64,000 bases of DNA, taken from positions 82,078 to 146,077 of IMG/VR virus record IMGVR_UViG_3300042330_000875; one strand, 5' to 3'. The translations under genes were made by a program, and so were the position numbers. This DNA comes from a virus. Numbering within the stretch: the stretch's first letter is position 1; every line of letters starts with the position of its first letter. The notes under the pieces are model-generated. The model worked only from the letters and a program-made list of their open reading frames with translations, was not told the origin of the DNA and did not search any database. Shown here piece after piece: positions 49,096-57,227 of this stretch.

Positions 49096-49572
49096 ATGAA
49101 TTATTTTAATATTAACTTTAATGATCATTGGTCAATTTATGAAGAAATTATTGATTATATTGAAAGAATTAAAACATATAGTAAACCTTTTACTATTTTT
49201 AATGAAAAAGAAATATTAAAAAATAATCAAATTGTAGAATTTGATTTAGAAGATTGTGCCGTTATTAGTGACAATATTAAAAATATTAGTTCATTAATTG
49301 ATTTAGATTTGAAATTAATTTTAAAATTACATGAGTTTATGAAAGATAAACATAATCACCTTTCAATTGAGTTTAAAAATAATAATTATGAAAGTTGGGA
49401 TATTAGAGATATTAATTCTGAAGATTTTATAAGTATTGATGAGTATCTTAAAGCTTTAGAATCAAAACAATATTTTACCCTTTATTATTATCCAAATACG
49501 CCAGTGGGTTTTTACACATATCATGCTTCTTCATTTGAAACATTAATCGAATATTTTTTAAACCACAATTAA
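49096..49572 (+). CDS. Hypothetical protein
   Basis: 158 residues with acidic helices and DIRDINSEDFISIDEYLKAL; ends YHASSFETLIEYFLNHN. SD AAAGGA. Free-standing with its own promoter. Unrecognised. Confidence 0.55.
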   Translation: MNYFNINFNDHWSIYEEIIDYIERIKTYSKPFTIFNEKEILKNNQIVEFDLEDCAVISDNIKNISSLIDLDLKLILKLHEFMKDKHNHLSIEFKNNNYESWDIRDINSEDFISIDEYLKALESKQYFTLYYYPNTPVGFYTYHASSFETLIEYFLNHN

Positions 49573-49597
49573 AAAATTCAATTTTTGATATTTAATG

Positions 49598-49626
49598 TTG
49601 ACAAACAGAAAATTTTCTAATATATT
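49598..49626 (+). promoter_or_regulatory. Consensus promoter with AGAAAATTTTCT palindrome
   Basis: TTGACA 49598-49603, 17 bp, TATATT 49621-49626; here the palindrome sits two bases further from the -10. Confidence 0.75.
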
Positions 49627-49659
49627 ATGTTTAATCTTATTATACAGAAGGAGTTAAAA

Positions 49660-50076
49660 ATGTCAGAGATCGTTAAAAATTTGGAACTTATTCGTTGTTT
49701 TGCGAATCAGATTGTTAATAAATATAATATTTTTTCTGTTGATTTATTTGAGAAAAAACCGTCTGAATTTTTTAATTATATGTTAAACAATCCTATTGAT
49801 CTTCAAACTTCGGTTAATATTTTTCATCCGTTGGGAGATATTGTATTTGATGTTAAAATTAAAATGTTAGATGAGAAATTTTCATGTAAGCCATATATTA
49901 CGCTTGATTATTTTTATGATATTGAAATTTTTATTGATAACATCAAAATTCAAGATTTCAATAAAAAAATTATTAAAATTTGTCAAATTGCCGTTGCAGA
50001 TTATAAAAAAGATTATTTTAAACATGTAATGTCATCTGCTGAAACATCATTACAATCAAAATTAGATTATGTTTAA
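49660..50076 (+). CDS. Hypothetical protein
   Basis: 138 residues from ATG 49660 (AAGGAG at 8 nt; an in-frame ATG at 49627 lies at the promoter start). Mixed alpha/beta; PSEFFNYMLNNPIDLQTSVN and NKKIIKICQIAVADYKKDYF. Unrecognised. Confidence 0.55.
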   Translation: MSEIVKNLELIRCFANQIVNKYNIFSVDLFEKKPSEFFNYMLNNPIDLQTSVNIFHPLGDIVFDVKIKMLDEKFSCKPYITLDYFYDIEIFIDNIKIQDFNKKIIKICQIAVADYKKDYFKHVMSSAETSLQSKLDYV

Positions 50077-50142
50077 AATCTAAATCTAATATCTTTTGTG
50101 ACAACGAGTAAAAATAAAATTTTAATTTAAAGAACTAATAAA

Positions 50143-50478
50143 ATGACATTAATTTATTATATCGATGGTAAAAAATTTATAGGAAATAATTATAAAGATT
50201 TTGAGTGGAAAAAAATTAGTTCTTTAAATGAAGAAATACCAGCGTTAGAAGATTTAAAAACAGGTTTTAAATGTTGGTGCTTAAAAGGATTTATTCGTTA
50301 TCGTTTAACTGGTCCCGCAGTAATTTTTCCAGATAATAGAATACAATATTGGTTGTTTAGAAAACATTATAGTAATAATGTAAATGATTGGCTTAAAGAA
50401 CATCCAAATCCTGATCTGTACTTCGATGCAATTGAGATGAATGAAACAGATCGTATTCTTTGGTACTTACAAAATTAA
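50143..50478 (+). CDS. YYIDGEKF family protein, type A
   Basis: 111 residues. LIYYIDGKKF, SSLNEEIPA, RYRLTGPAVIF (RY for HR), QYWLFRKHY, DWLKEHPNPD, NETDRILWYLQN. No clear SD and no linked upstream gene. Confidence 0.84.
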   Translation: MTLIYYIDGKKFIGNNYKDFEWKKISSLNEEIPALEDLKTGFKCWCLKGFIRYRLTGPAVIFPDNRIQYWLFRKHYSNNVNDWLKEHPNPDLYFDAIEMNETDRILWYLQN

Positions 50479-50561
50479 ATTATTTTATTCTTATTTTTTT
50501 TCTATATTAAATTTAAATAATATGCTATATTAGATTTTATACAGCTATGAAGGATAAAATT

Positions 50562-50624
50562 ATGAAAAAAATTGAAGAACAACCTATTGCTCGGCGAGGT
50601 GATTGGAAAAATGGAATTACATGA
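50562..50624 (+). CDS. Possible 20-aa leader peptide
   Basis: ATG 50562 with SD AAGGAT gives MKKIEEQPIARRGDWKNGIT, ending inside the start of the acetyltransferase gene (50611). It could couple translation of that gene; the acetyltransferase itself lacks a strong SD. Confidence 0.4.
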   Translation: MKKIEEQPIARRGDWKNGIT

Positions 50625-51186
50625 AAGTCTAAGCGAATTTGTTTTTGATAAAGATTACGATGTTGTTGATGTTATTACAATTAAAGATAGTGATTTATTA
50701 ATAGCAAAGCATAAAAGAGATACCATTTGGTTAGTAGGTGAAATGGCAATTATGCAATTTGAAACATCTATTACAACTGAAAAACGCTTTAATATTTATT
50801 TTAAAATTACACTAGATATTGAAAATATTAGAGGCCGCAGATTGGGCTATGATAAAATGATGCAAGTGCGCGGAGTTTCAGTTAGAGAAAGTCATCAAGG
50901 ATATAAACTTTCTCAATATATGTATAAATGGTTGATTAACAAATATAATTTTGTTATTATTGGCGATAGAGAGCAATATTTTGGTGCAAGAAAATTATGG
51001 GCTAGATTATCACAAGAGATAGATGTAACGGTCGATATTGTTGATCTAAACAAAATGGAAATTGTAAAAGAAAATGTTGTTTTACATCATGGTAATTATG
51101 ATGAAGATTTTGGCAAAGAAATTTGGTCGTATGATGCATCAAAAGAACATATTAGATTAGTATTAAAAAATATTACGAAAGGATAA
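50611..51186 (+). CDS. GNAT-like acetyltransferase
   Basis: 191 residues from ATG 50611. QVRGVSVRESHQGYKLSQYM resembles the acetyl-CoA loop (V.v...xxGxG/A) and GDREQYFGARKLWARLSQE the C-terminal GNAT strand-helix. The pattern of a phage GNAT family; the Q-G-Y-K-L loop is atypical. Substrate unknown. Confidence 0.6.
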   Translation: MELHESLSEFVFDKDYDVVDVITIKDSDLLIAKHKRDTIWLVGEMAIMQFETSITTEKRFNIYFKITLDIENIRGRRLGYDKMMQVRGVSVRESHQGYKLSQYMYKWLINKYNFVIIGDREQYFGARKLWARLSQEIDVTVDIVDLNKMEIVKENVVLHHGNYDEDFGKEIWSYDASKEHIRLVLKNITKG

Positions 51187-51191
51187 AAACT

Positions 51192-51473
51192 ATGAAAACA
51201 TTAGATGAATTAAAAGAAATTATTCAACAAGAAACAATTGATACAAATAAAAAATATTTAAAAAGTTTTACAGATAATGAACGATTATTTGAAGAGAAAA
51301 TTCTTCATGGATTAAGAAACAATGAAAAATGGATTTCTTTAGGACAATTTGCTCTTCAAGAAGCTGGATTTATTAAAGATAAATTACAAGAATTAAATTA
51401 CACTTGTGAATTTAAATCAGTAGATGAAAATACGCCTTTTTCCAATTTCTATGTTAAAGTTATTTTGCGTTAA
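51192..51473 (+). CDS. Hypothetical small protein
   Basis: 93 residues: helix TLDELKEIIQQETIDTNKKY, then GLRNNEKWISLGQFALQEAG and LQELNYTCEF, a final strand. Similar plan to 26271 and 42346. Overlaps the convergent gene by 14 nt. Confidence 0.55.
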   Translation: MKTLDELKEIIQQETIDTNKKYLKSFTDNERLFEEKILHGLRNNEKWISLGQFALQEAGFIKDKLQELNYTCEFKSVDENTPFSNFYVKVILR

Positions 51474-52155
51474 ATTCTTCGATCCAAGTTTCAGCTTCTT
51501 TTATATTGAGAACATTATTTAAAATGTTCTCATTTATTTTTGTTTGAAATTCTTTTATGTCTTTATTTCTTTTAAATCCCATCCATTCAATTGCTTCATT
51601 TGGATTATCAGGCATATCTTCATAATATAAAATATCATCAGATAAACTTTCTAATTTTTGTTTATTCTGTAATATATCTTCGGCTATGTGTTTTTCAATT
51701 TTAAATTTACCATTAAAATCAACAGGTTTAATCCAATTACCAATATTTCTTGCTAATTGATAACTGGCAATTTGTTCTAATACATTTCTTCTTGATATAA
51801 TTTTTGTGTTTTCTGTTGGTAATAAATTGATAATTTTTTGTTGTATTAAAAAAGTTTTCCATTCATTAGGTTGAGATTTCCAAACATAAGAGTTATTTTC
51901 TAATGTTTCTTTTATAATATTAATTTTGTGTTCTAAGTAATCATTGGGATTAAATTCTGCAAAACATTCTTTGTTAAATTGATAAAGAATAACTTTATTT
52001 TTAAAATTAATCCAAGTAGTTGTTTTTTCTTCATTTGTTGTAAATTCTTGATTGGCAAATGGTTCATAAAGACAAGAAGAATCAAAATTTTGTTCGATTA
52101 ATTTAATCAATCGATTACTGCCACAACGAAAATTAGTTAATAATTGAACGTTCAT
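51460..52155 (-). CDS. Sulfotransferase-like P-loop protein
   Basis: 231 residues. The start LLTNFRCGSNRLIKLIEQ recalls the 5'-PSB loop (xFRSGSTxL) of sulfotransferases, with CLYEPFAN next as in such enzymes, and KIISRRNVLEQIASYQLAR like the 3'-phosphate-binding motif (SxRNP). Functional core plausible; acceptor unknown. Paired with an SGNH-like gene (4-nt overlap). Confidence 0.6.
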   Translation of the reverse strand: MNVQLLTNFRCGSNRLIKLIEQNFDSSCLYEPFANQEFTTNEEKTTTWINFKNKVILYQFNKECFAEFNPNDYLEHKINIIKETLENNSYVWKSQPNEWKTFLIQQKIINLLPTENTKIISRRNVLEQIASYQLARNIGNWIKPVDFNGKFKIEKHIAEDILQNKQKLESLSDDILYYEDMPDNPNEAIEWMGFKRNKDIKEFQTKINENILNNVLNIKEAETWIEEFNAK

Positions 52156-52910
52156 AAACTATAATTTTCCTTTATAAATTTTGCAATTTGTTGTCCATAA
52201 AATTCATATCCATCTGGATAAAAATGGCGTGTTGGGTCTTTTTTAAAACCATTTTGATCAATTAATTTCATCATATTCCCATTAAAATCGAAAAATGTAT
52301 TTTTATTTACTAAGCAATCTTTATTTAGATTCTCAAAAGCAAAACTCATACCATATTTTATATTATGTTTTTCTAAAAATGACTGTAATAAAATTATTTG
52401 ATTAGAAAACAATTCTTGATTTAAATTATAATTACTATTTTCAAACTTAAATTTAATAAATTCATTTGTTTTTGGTAGTTGTGCTATTAATCTATTTGCA
52501 TGTTCCAGATAATCGTCTTTATGAATTTTAGATGAAAATCTATTAAGCCAATATTGTGTAACATTTAAAATTAAACCGTCATATAAAAATTCTTTTCCAG
52601 CCCAAGGATATTGCTTTAAAATATTTTTTTCTAAATCGTTATTAATAAAAAATTCAAATCTATCACTACCGCTCCAACAAATCCAAATAAAAAGCTCATC
52701 TTTTTTATTATAATTGTTTTTAACATGTTCAATTGTAGTTCTTACTATTCTTTCGTTACTGCCCGAATTTAAAGCATCATTTATTATAACAGAATCAAAT
52801 TCTTTTTCTAATTGTTTAGCCCACGAAATATTATTTTGTGTTTCTTTGCTGTGATTATAACCATCACACGCTCCCATAGTTAAACTACATCCATTAACAT
52901 AAAAATACAT
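52152..52910 (-). CDS. SGNH-hydrolase-like protein
   Basis: 252 residues from ATG 52910 (SD AAAGGA; an in-frame TTG at 52964 is less likely). YVNGCSLTMGA is a GDSL-type block I (S in NGCS), NSGSNERIVRT block II, and DPTRHFYPDGYEFYGQQI the D-x-x-H block V. Likely esterase or acetyl-transferring activity on glycans. Divergent from the glycosidase at 52985. Confidence 0.6.
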   Translation of the reverse strand: MYFYVNGCSLTMGACDGYNHSKETQNNISWAKQLEKEFDSVIINDALNSGSNERIVRTTIEHVKNNYNKKDELFIWICWSGSDRFEFFINNDLEKNILKQYPWAGKEFLYDGLILNVTQYWLNRFSSKIHKDDYLEHANRLIAQLPKTNEFIKFKFENSNYNLNQELFSNQIILLQSFLEKHNIKYGMSFAFENLNKDCLVNKNTFFDFNGNMMKLIDQNGFKKDPTRHFYPDGYEFYGQQIAKFIKENYSL

Positions 52911-52926
52911 TTTTATTCCTTTACTA

Positions 52927-52954
52927 TTGACACTTATATTTATTGTGATATAAC
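52927..52954 (+). promoter_or_regulatory. Promoter for the second glycosidase
   Basis: TTGACA 52927-52932, 16 bp, TATAAC 52949-52954, then AAGGAG and ATG 52985. Confidence 0.55.
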
Positions 52955-52984
52955 AAACAGACAATTTAATTAAGGAGAAACAAT

Positions 52985-54799
52985 ATGCAAGCTACTCGTT
53001 TTGAAAATAAAGCATTTACATACATGAATGTCATGGGCAACAAACAAGATGTTAATTTTAATAATCCTCTAACAAATCCAAATACGCAAAATTATCAATA
53101 TATTATTGATCAATATAAATCGATGGGCGCAACCGAAGTTTATTTCGGAAATATTACCTTTTGGGATACCAAGGCCAACAATTTTGATACTACAGCGACC
53201 AATGGTTTTGGTAACATGACTGGTATGACCATTGAAAATATGATGAAGAATGTCGATTATCTTCATCAGCAAGGGCTTTCTGTTACGCTACGCCCGCAAG
53301 TTACAAACGTCACGTTCAATGGGTCATTTTATGAATGGGCAAACTTCAATCTTCCAACAAATTCAAATGTTGGGGATAAAGCTGCTTTCTTTCAGCAATA
53401 CACCGCGTATATGGTTGATCTTGCTAAAAATGCTCAAGCACATGGCGTTGAAGCAATTTCAATTGGTAATGAAATGCAACATTTTACAACGGCAGATACT
53501 AAAGGATATTGGGAAAATCTCATTTCTCAAATCCGTCAAGTTTATTCTGGAAAATTAACATACGCGGCTTTTGTTAGTTTTAACGGAACGGGAATTAATA
53601 GCGAAACTCAACAAATCAAATGGTTTGATAAACTCGATTATATTGGTATTGATTTTTATCCCCAATTGACAATGAGCAAAAATGCAACTTATGAAGATTT
53701 TGTAAAAGCACTTTATGGGAATAATCCCCAAAAATTTAATTGGGTTGATTACCTAAAGAATCTTGCTGAAACAACTGGTAAGAAAATTATGTTTACCGAA
53801 GTAGGTGTGCCTAGCTTTGATGGCGCGGGCATTATGAGCAATTCCGCAAACCATCAAGATAACTCACTTCCTTCTGACCAAAAAGAACAAGCTGATTGGT
53901 TTAAAGCTGTGTTTTCAGTTATGAGTAGTGAATTGGGCGATAAGTTTATGGGAACTGCCCTTTGGGATGGATTAAGCCGCTCAACTGCTGAAAATAACGG
54001 GAACAATAACGATTTTACTGTTATCGATAAACAAGCAGAAAACATTGTTCGCACTGCTTACACAGATGGCGAATTGGATGGCCTTACAAAGACCATTGCA
54101 GGCACGTACAGCGGCTCTTTCAATAACGACACGATTACCGGCTCTTCAAGTGCTGATAGCGTTTCTGGTGGTCGTGGAAGCGATACAATCGATCTTAAAG
54201 AAGGAAAAGATACAGTTGTTATCAATTCCAAATATGATAATACGGTTGATCTTCGCATTGAAGGAAATACGTTTATTGTAAAATCAGTTGATGGTACTGA
54301 TCGTTTAACAAATGTTGAAACCATTAAATTTGATAATGCTACAATTGACATTTCAGTATTTTCATCTAATGCTGATCCAATGAATGTTTATCGTTTTTAT
54401 AATACTCAAACTGGTACGCATTTTTATTCTAATAGTCCAGAAGAACGAAATGCGGTTATTAATGATCTTAATCAATTCCAATATGAAGGTGTTGGTTTTA
54501 AAGCATTAGCAAATGGTGAAGATAGTGTTTATCGTTTTTATAATACAAAAACAGGTACACATTTTTACACTATTAGCGAAAATGAACGCGATTCAGTAAA
54601 AAATAATTTACCTGAATATCAGTTTGAAGGGATTGCATATAAAGCAAGCGATACTAAGATTGAAAATTCACATGAATTGTTTCGCTTTTACAATTCAAAT
54701 ACTGGTACACATTTTTATACCGATAGTGTTGGTGAACGCGATGCTGTAAAACTTTTAGGTGGATTTAATTATGAAGGCGTAGCATATTATGTAGGTTGA
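52985..54799 (+). CDS. GH113-like glycoside hydrolase with RTX and DUF5648-type repeats (copy 2)
   Basis: 604 residues, same architecture as 10821: catalytic E163 (SIGNEMQHF) and E272 (MFTEVGV), DYIGIDFYPQL between, RTX-like GGRGSDTIDL, three YRFYNTQTGTHFY-type repeats. More AT-rich than copy 1, but with stretches of nearly identical DNA (for example 54060-54190), so the two share a recent common source or have exchanged sequence. No signal peptide. Flanked by glycan-modifying genes. Probable polysaccharide-degrading enzyme. Confidence 0.78.
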   Translation: MQATRFENKAFTYMNVMGNKQDVNFNNPLTNPNTQNYQYIIDQYKSMGATEVYFGNITFWDTKANNFDTTATNGFGNMTGMTIENMMKNVDYLHQQGLSVTLRPQVTNVTFNGSFYEWANFNLPTNSNVGDKAAFFQQYTAYMVDLAKNAQAHGVEAISIGNEMQHFTTADTKGYWENLISQIRQVYSGKLTYAAFVSFNGTGINSETQQIKWFDKLDYIGIDFYPQLTMSKNATYEDFVKALYGNNPQKFNWVDYLKNLAETTGKKIMFTEVGVPSFDGAGIMSNSANHQDNSLPSDQKEQADWFKAVFSVMSSELGDKFMGTALWDGLSRSTAENNGNNNDFTVIDKQAENIVRTAYTDGELDGLTKTIAGTYSGSFNNDTITGSSSADSVSGGRGSDTIDLKEGKDTVVINSKYDNTVDLRIEGNTFIVKSVDGTDRLTNVETIKFDNATIDISVFSSNADPMNVYRFYNTQTGTHFYSNSPEERNAVINDLNQFQYEGVGFKALANGEDSVYRFYNTKTGTHFYTISENERDSVKNNLPEYQFEGIAYKASDTKIENSHELFRFYNSNTGTHFYTDSVGERDAVKLLGGFNYEGVAYYVG

Positions 54800-54819
54800 T
54801 TAGATCAACCTACATTTTT
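54791..54819 (+). terminator. Terminator after glycosidase 2
   Basis: GTAGGTTGAT (54791-54800), TAG, ATCAACCTAC (54804-54813), then T5; stop codon inside the stem. Confidence 0.7.
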
Positions 54820-54839
54820 AATTTAAAAAAGGAAAATAA

Positions 54840-55130
54840 ATGAAATTTAGATATGAAAAAATTATTGAATTAGAATGTGATGGTACATTAATTGATGCTA
54901 TTATTGTTACAATTAAAAAATACAGTATAATTGGTAATTCAGAATTAATTACTGAATTAGAACATTTTATTGAAAAAGATAAAATTAAAACAATGATTCT
55001 TAATTTAGTTGAATTAGGAATTGTTGAGTTTGGACCACATTTAAAGCTAATTTTAAATTCAAATTATAATTTCGATATTATTAAAAATAATTATCCACAT
55101 TTATTAGAAATTAAAATTAATCAACCTTGA
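54840..55130 (+). CDS. Hypothetical small protein
   Basis: 96 residues, mixed alpha/beta; DKIKTMILNLVELGIVEFGP in the middle. SD AAGGAAA. No shared tail. Unrecognised. Confidence 0.5.
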   Translation: MKFRYEKIIELECDGTLIDAIIVTIKKYSIIGNSELITELEHFIEKDKIKTMILNLVELGIVEFGPHLKLILNSNYNFDIIKNNYPHLLEIKINQP

Positions 55131-55154
55131 CAAATTTTTCTTTTATGTTAATGT
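55127..55154 (+). promoter_or_regulatory. Promoter
   Basis: TTGACA 55127-55132 overlapping the previous stop, 16 bp, TAATGT 55149-55154. Confidence 0.45.
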
Positions 55155-55184
55155 AAATCTAACAATTTTAAAAAGGAAAAATAA

Positions 55185-55439
55185 ATGAAAAAAATTTATA
55201 TTGGTGTGATTGCTGCAATTTTAAGTGTTGCACATTTACAACCTGCAATTGCTGGTGATTCAAAAAATCCTGAACCAATTTATGAAAGAGATTTTTATAT
55301 CGATAAAGATACTGGTTTTCATTATCTAAAATCTGGCAGTTCATCTTCATATTTGCCAAGATATTGTAAAACTAATTATAATACACGCGGACATATTATG
55401 TCTAAAGATAACAAACTTGAATGTGTTTCAATTAATTAA
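55185..55439 (+). CDS. Secreted small protein
   Basis: 84 residues with a signal peptide (KKIYIGVIAAILSVAHLQPA, likely cut after AIA, about residue 23). Mature part has two Cys (RYCKTNY, LECVSIN) that could form a disulphide. First of three secreted-type genes in a row; probably periplasmic. Confidence 0.6.
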   Translation: MKKIYIGVIAAILSVAHLQPAIAGDSKNPEPIYERDFYIDKDTGFHYLKSGSSSSYLPRYCKTNYNTRGHIMSKDNKLECVSIN

Positions 55440-55450
55440 AAGGAAAATAA

Positions 55451-55621
55451 ATGAATTTATTTTTAACAATATTAATCGTGTTTTTGATAACACCAAGTTT
55501 TATGAAACCAAAAACATAGGTAATATCTAATCATATTAATTCATATATTTGTGATGACTATTGCAAAAAATATATAAAAAATAATCCTGAACAACCAATA
55601 ACAATTTTAAAAAAGGAATAA
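55451..55621 (+). pseudogene. Secreted small protein gene with in-frame TAG
   Basis: MNLFLTILIVFLITPSFMKP then KT, TAG at 55517-55519, and the same frame continues SNHINSYICDDYCKKYIKNN ... ILKKE to TAA 55619-55621. Reads as a signal-peptide protein with a CDDYC motif in the mature part, separated by one amber codon. SD AAGGAAA. Point mutation, sequence error or suppression; TAG is a normal stop elsewhere here (for example 30282). Confidence 0.55.
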
Positions 55622-55624
55622 TAA

Positions 55625-56512
55625 ATGAAAAATTTACGTATTTTAGCTGCATTAGCAGTATTAACCTTCCCAACATTTGCACAAGCGCAATCTAATCCTA
55701 ACATTCGTTTTTGTTCCGGCCCAAGTGGCGGTAATTATGAATTTTCTGCATTAGAGATTGCCAAGCAATATAATTCAGCCGGTAAGGGCAAAGTTGAAGT
55801 TTTTAATACACGAGGAAGTATTGAAAATTTAGATGCATTACGAGATGGTAAATGTGATGTTGCAATTGTTCAAAACGATGCTTTGCGCGTTTATAATAAA
55901 TCAAATCGTAATGCTCAAAAAGTAGAACGTCTTGGAAAGCTTTATGATGAATACGTGCATTTTATTTGCAATCGTAAATCAAAAATCAATCGTATTACTC
56001 AATTAACCCCAGCAATTACCGTTGCAATTGGTCCACAAGGAAGCGGAAGTTCTGTTACTTGGGAAAGTTTTAAACAAAGTGATGAAAAGCTTTATGGTCC
56101 AATCCCAACTGTTCCTTTTGGTGGATTAAAAGCAGTTGAAAAAGTTGCTGATGGAACAGAAGCACAATGTATGGTTTTTACCTCTGCACTTAAAAGTTCT
56201 TATGTTGTAAATGATATTGATACAATTCATGGTAATAATCTTGTTTTAGTTGATGCTGATGATAATGATTTTGATAATGCAAAAGATAATAACCAACCAA
56301 TTTATCAACGTGACGATATTCAATATGATACATATTCCAATCTTCAAAAAGGATTAGGTACATTTGGTTCTCGTGGAAAAGTAAGTACAGTTAAAGTTGG
56401 TGCTATTATTGTTTCATCAAGCGAATTTTCAGATAATGATCAAGTTTATAATGCGTTTATTCGTTCTAAAAATGCAGCACAAGCCTCAATTTTAAAGAAA
56501 GTACAACCTTAA
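55625..56512 (+). CDS. TAXI-family TRAP transporter solute-binding protein
   Basis: 295 residues with a signal peptide cut after AQA (about residue 22), then RFCSGPSGGNYEFSALEIAK, VEVFNTRGSIENLDALRDGK, CDVAIVQNDALRVYN, and GPQGSGSSVTWESF, all typical of TAXI (TRAP-associated extracytoplasmic immunogenic) binding proteins. Periplasmic small-molecule binder; usually partnered by TRAP membrane subunits, none of which are here. Its presence on a phage is unusual and may reshape host uptake or act as a decoy. Confidence 0.85.
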   Translation: MKNLRILAALAVLTFPTFAQAQSNPNIRFCSGPSGGNYEFSALEIAKQYNSAGKGKVEVFNTRGSIENLDALRDGKCDVAIVQNDALRVYNKSNRNAQKVERLGKLYDEYVHFICNRKSKINRITQLTPAITVAIGPQGSGSSVTWESFKQSDEKLYGPIPTVPFGGLKAVEKVADGTEAQCMVFTSALKSSYVVNDIDTIHGNNLVLVDADDNDFDNAKDNNQPIYQRDDIQYDTYSNLQKGLGTFGSRGKVSTVKVGAIIVSSSEFSDNDQVYNAFIRSKNAAQASILKKVQP

Positions 56513-56536
56513 AGAAAGGCGTTAACGCCTTTCTTT
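56511..56536 (+). terminator. Terminator, perfect palindrome
   Basis: AAAGAAAGGCGTT and its complement; it ends 8 bp before the ATG of the next family gene. Confidence 0.75.
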
Positions 56537-56544
56537 AATTTATC

Positions 56545-56895
56545 ATGATAATAGAATATTGGACTACAACAGGTTTTAAACGAAGAATAGTTAAAAATCA
56601 ATTTTGGAATGAGTATGTACTTTGGAATAGGTTACACTCGCCAGATGAAAATACACCTGCTATAATACATCCGCTAAATGGTATAAAATTTTATTATAAA
56701 AATGGCAAAAAACATCGCTTAACTGGTCCCGCTCTTTTATGGGAAAGATATTCAAACGAAGAGTTTTGGTTAGATGGAAAATATTATAAAACTATAAAAG
56801 AATGGATTAACAATCATCCAAATCCAGATTTATATTTTAACACCATTGGAATTTTTACCGAAACCGATAAAGTTATTTGGTATTTAAAAAATTAA
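56545..56895 (+). CDS. YYIDGEKF family protein, type A, divergent N-terminus
   Basis: 116 residues. The first strand is IIEYWTTTGFKRRI instead of YYIDGEKF; HSPDENTPA, KKHRLTGPALLW, EFWLDGKYY, WINNHPNPD and FTETDKVIWYLKN are kept. No SD, and it sits right behind a terminator. Confidence 0.78.
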   Translation: MIIEYWTTTGFKRRIVKNQFWNEYVLWNRLHSPDENTPAIIHPLNGIKFYYKNGKKHRLTGPALLWERYSNEEFWLDGKYYKTIKEWINNHPNPDLYFNTIGIFTETDKVIWYLKN

Positions 56896-56904
56896 GGATT
56901 AAAA

Positions 56905-57213
56905 ATGTTTATTTATTACGTTGATGGTAAAAAATTCACAACTGATAATGAAGATGACATTCCTTGGCTGGATATTTCTTCACCAGATGAAGAAATTCCT
57001 GCTTATGAAAATTTATCAAATGGCTTTAAATCTTGGTGCTTAAAAGGAGATATCTGGCATCGTTTAATTGGACCATCGGAAATATTTAGTGATGGCGCTA
57101 AATGGTTTTGTTTAAATGATAAATGTTATTTTGAAAATATTCATGCTTGATTACAAGAACACCCAAATCAAACAAATGCTTTTCAAATAGAAATGCTTTT
57201 AAAATATACATGA
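56905..57213 (+). pseudogene. YYIDGEKF family type B gene with TGA at a Trp codon
   Basis: The frame reads FIYYVDGKKFTTDNEDDIPW ... HRLIGPSEIF ... YFENIHA, TGA at 57148-57150, then LQEHPNQTNAFQIEMLLKYT to 57213. All other copies have Trp here (WLKDHPNQ), so TGG to TGA is the only lesion in an otherwise complete 102-codon gene. Confidence 0.75.
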
Positions 57214-57227
57214 AAGGAAAAAATAAG

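Noticed and set aside
56905-57213. Reassignment of TGA to Trp (genetic code 4) for the whole phage
   Set aside because: TGA ends many overlapping genes in this window (for example 28779 and 29538) where read-through would fuse frames.
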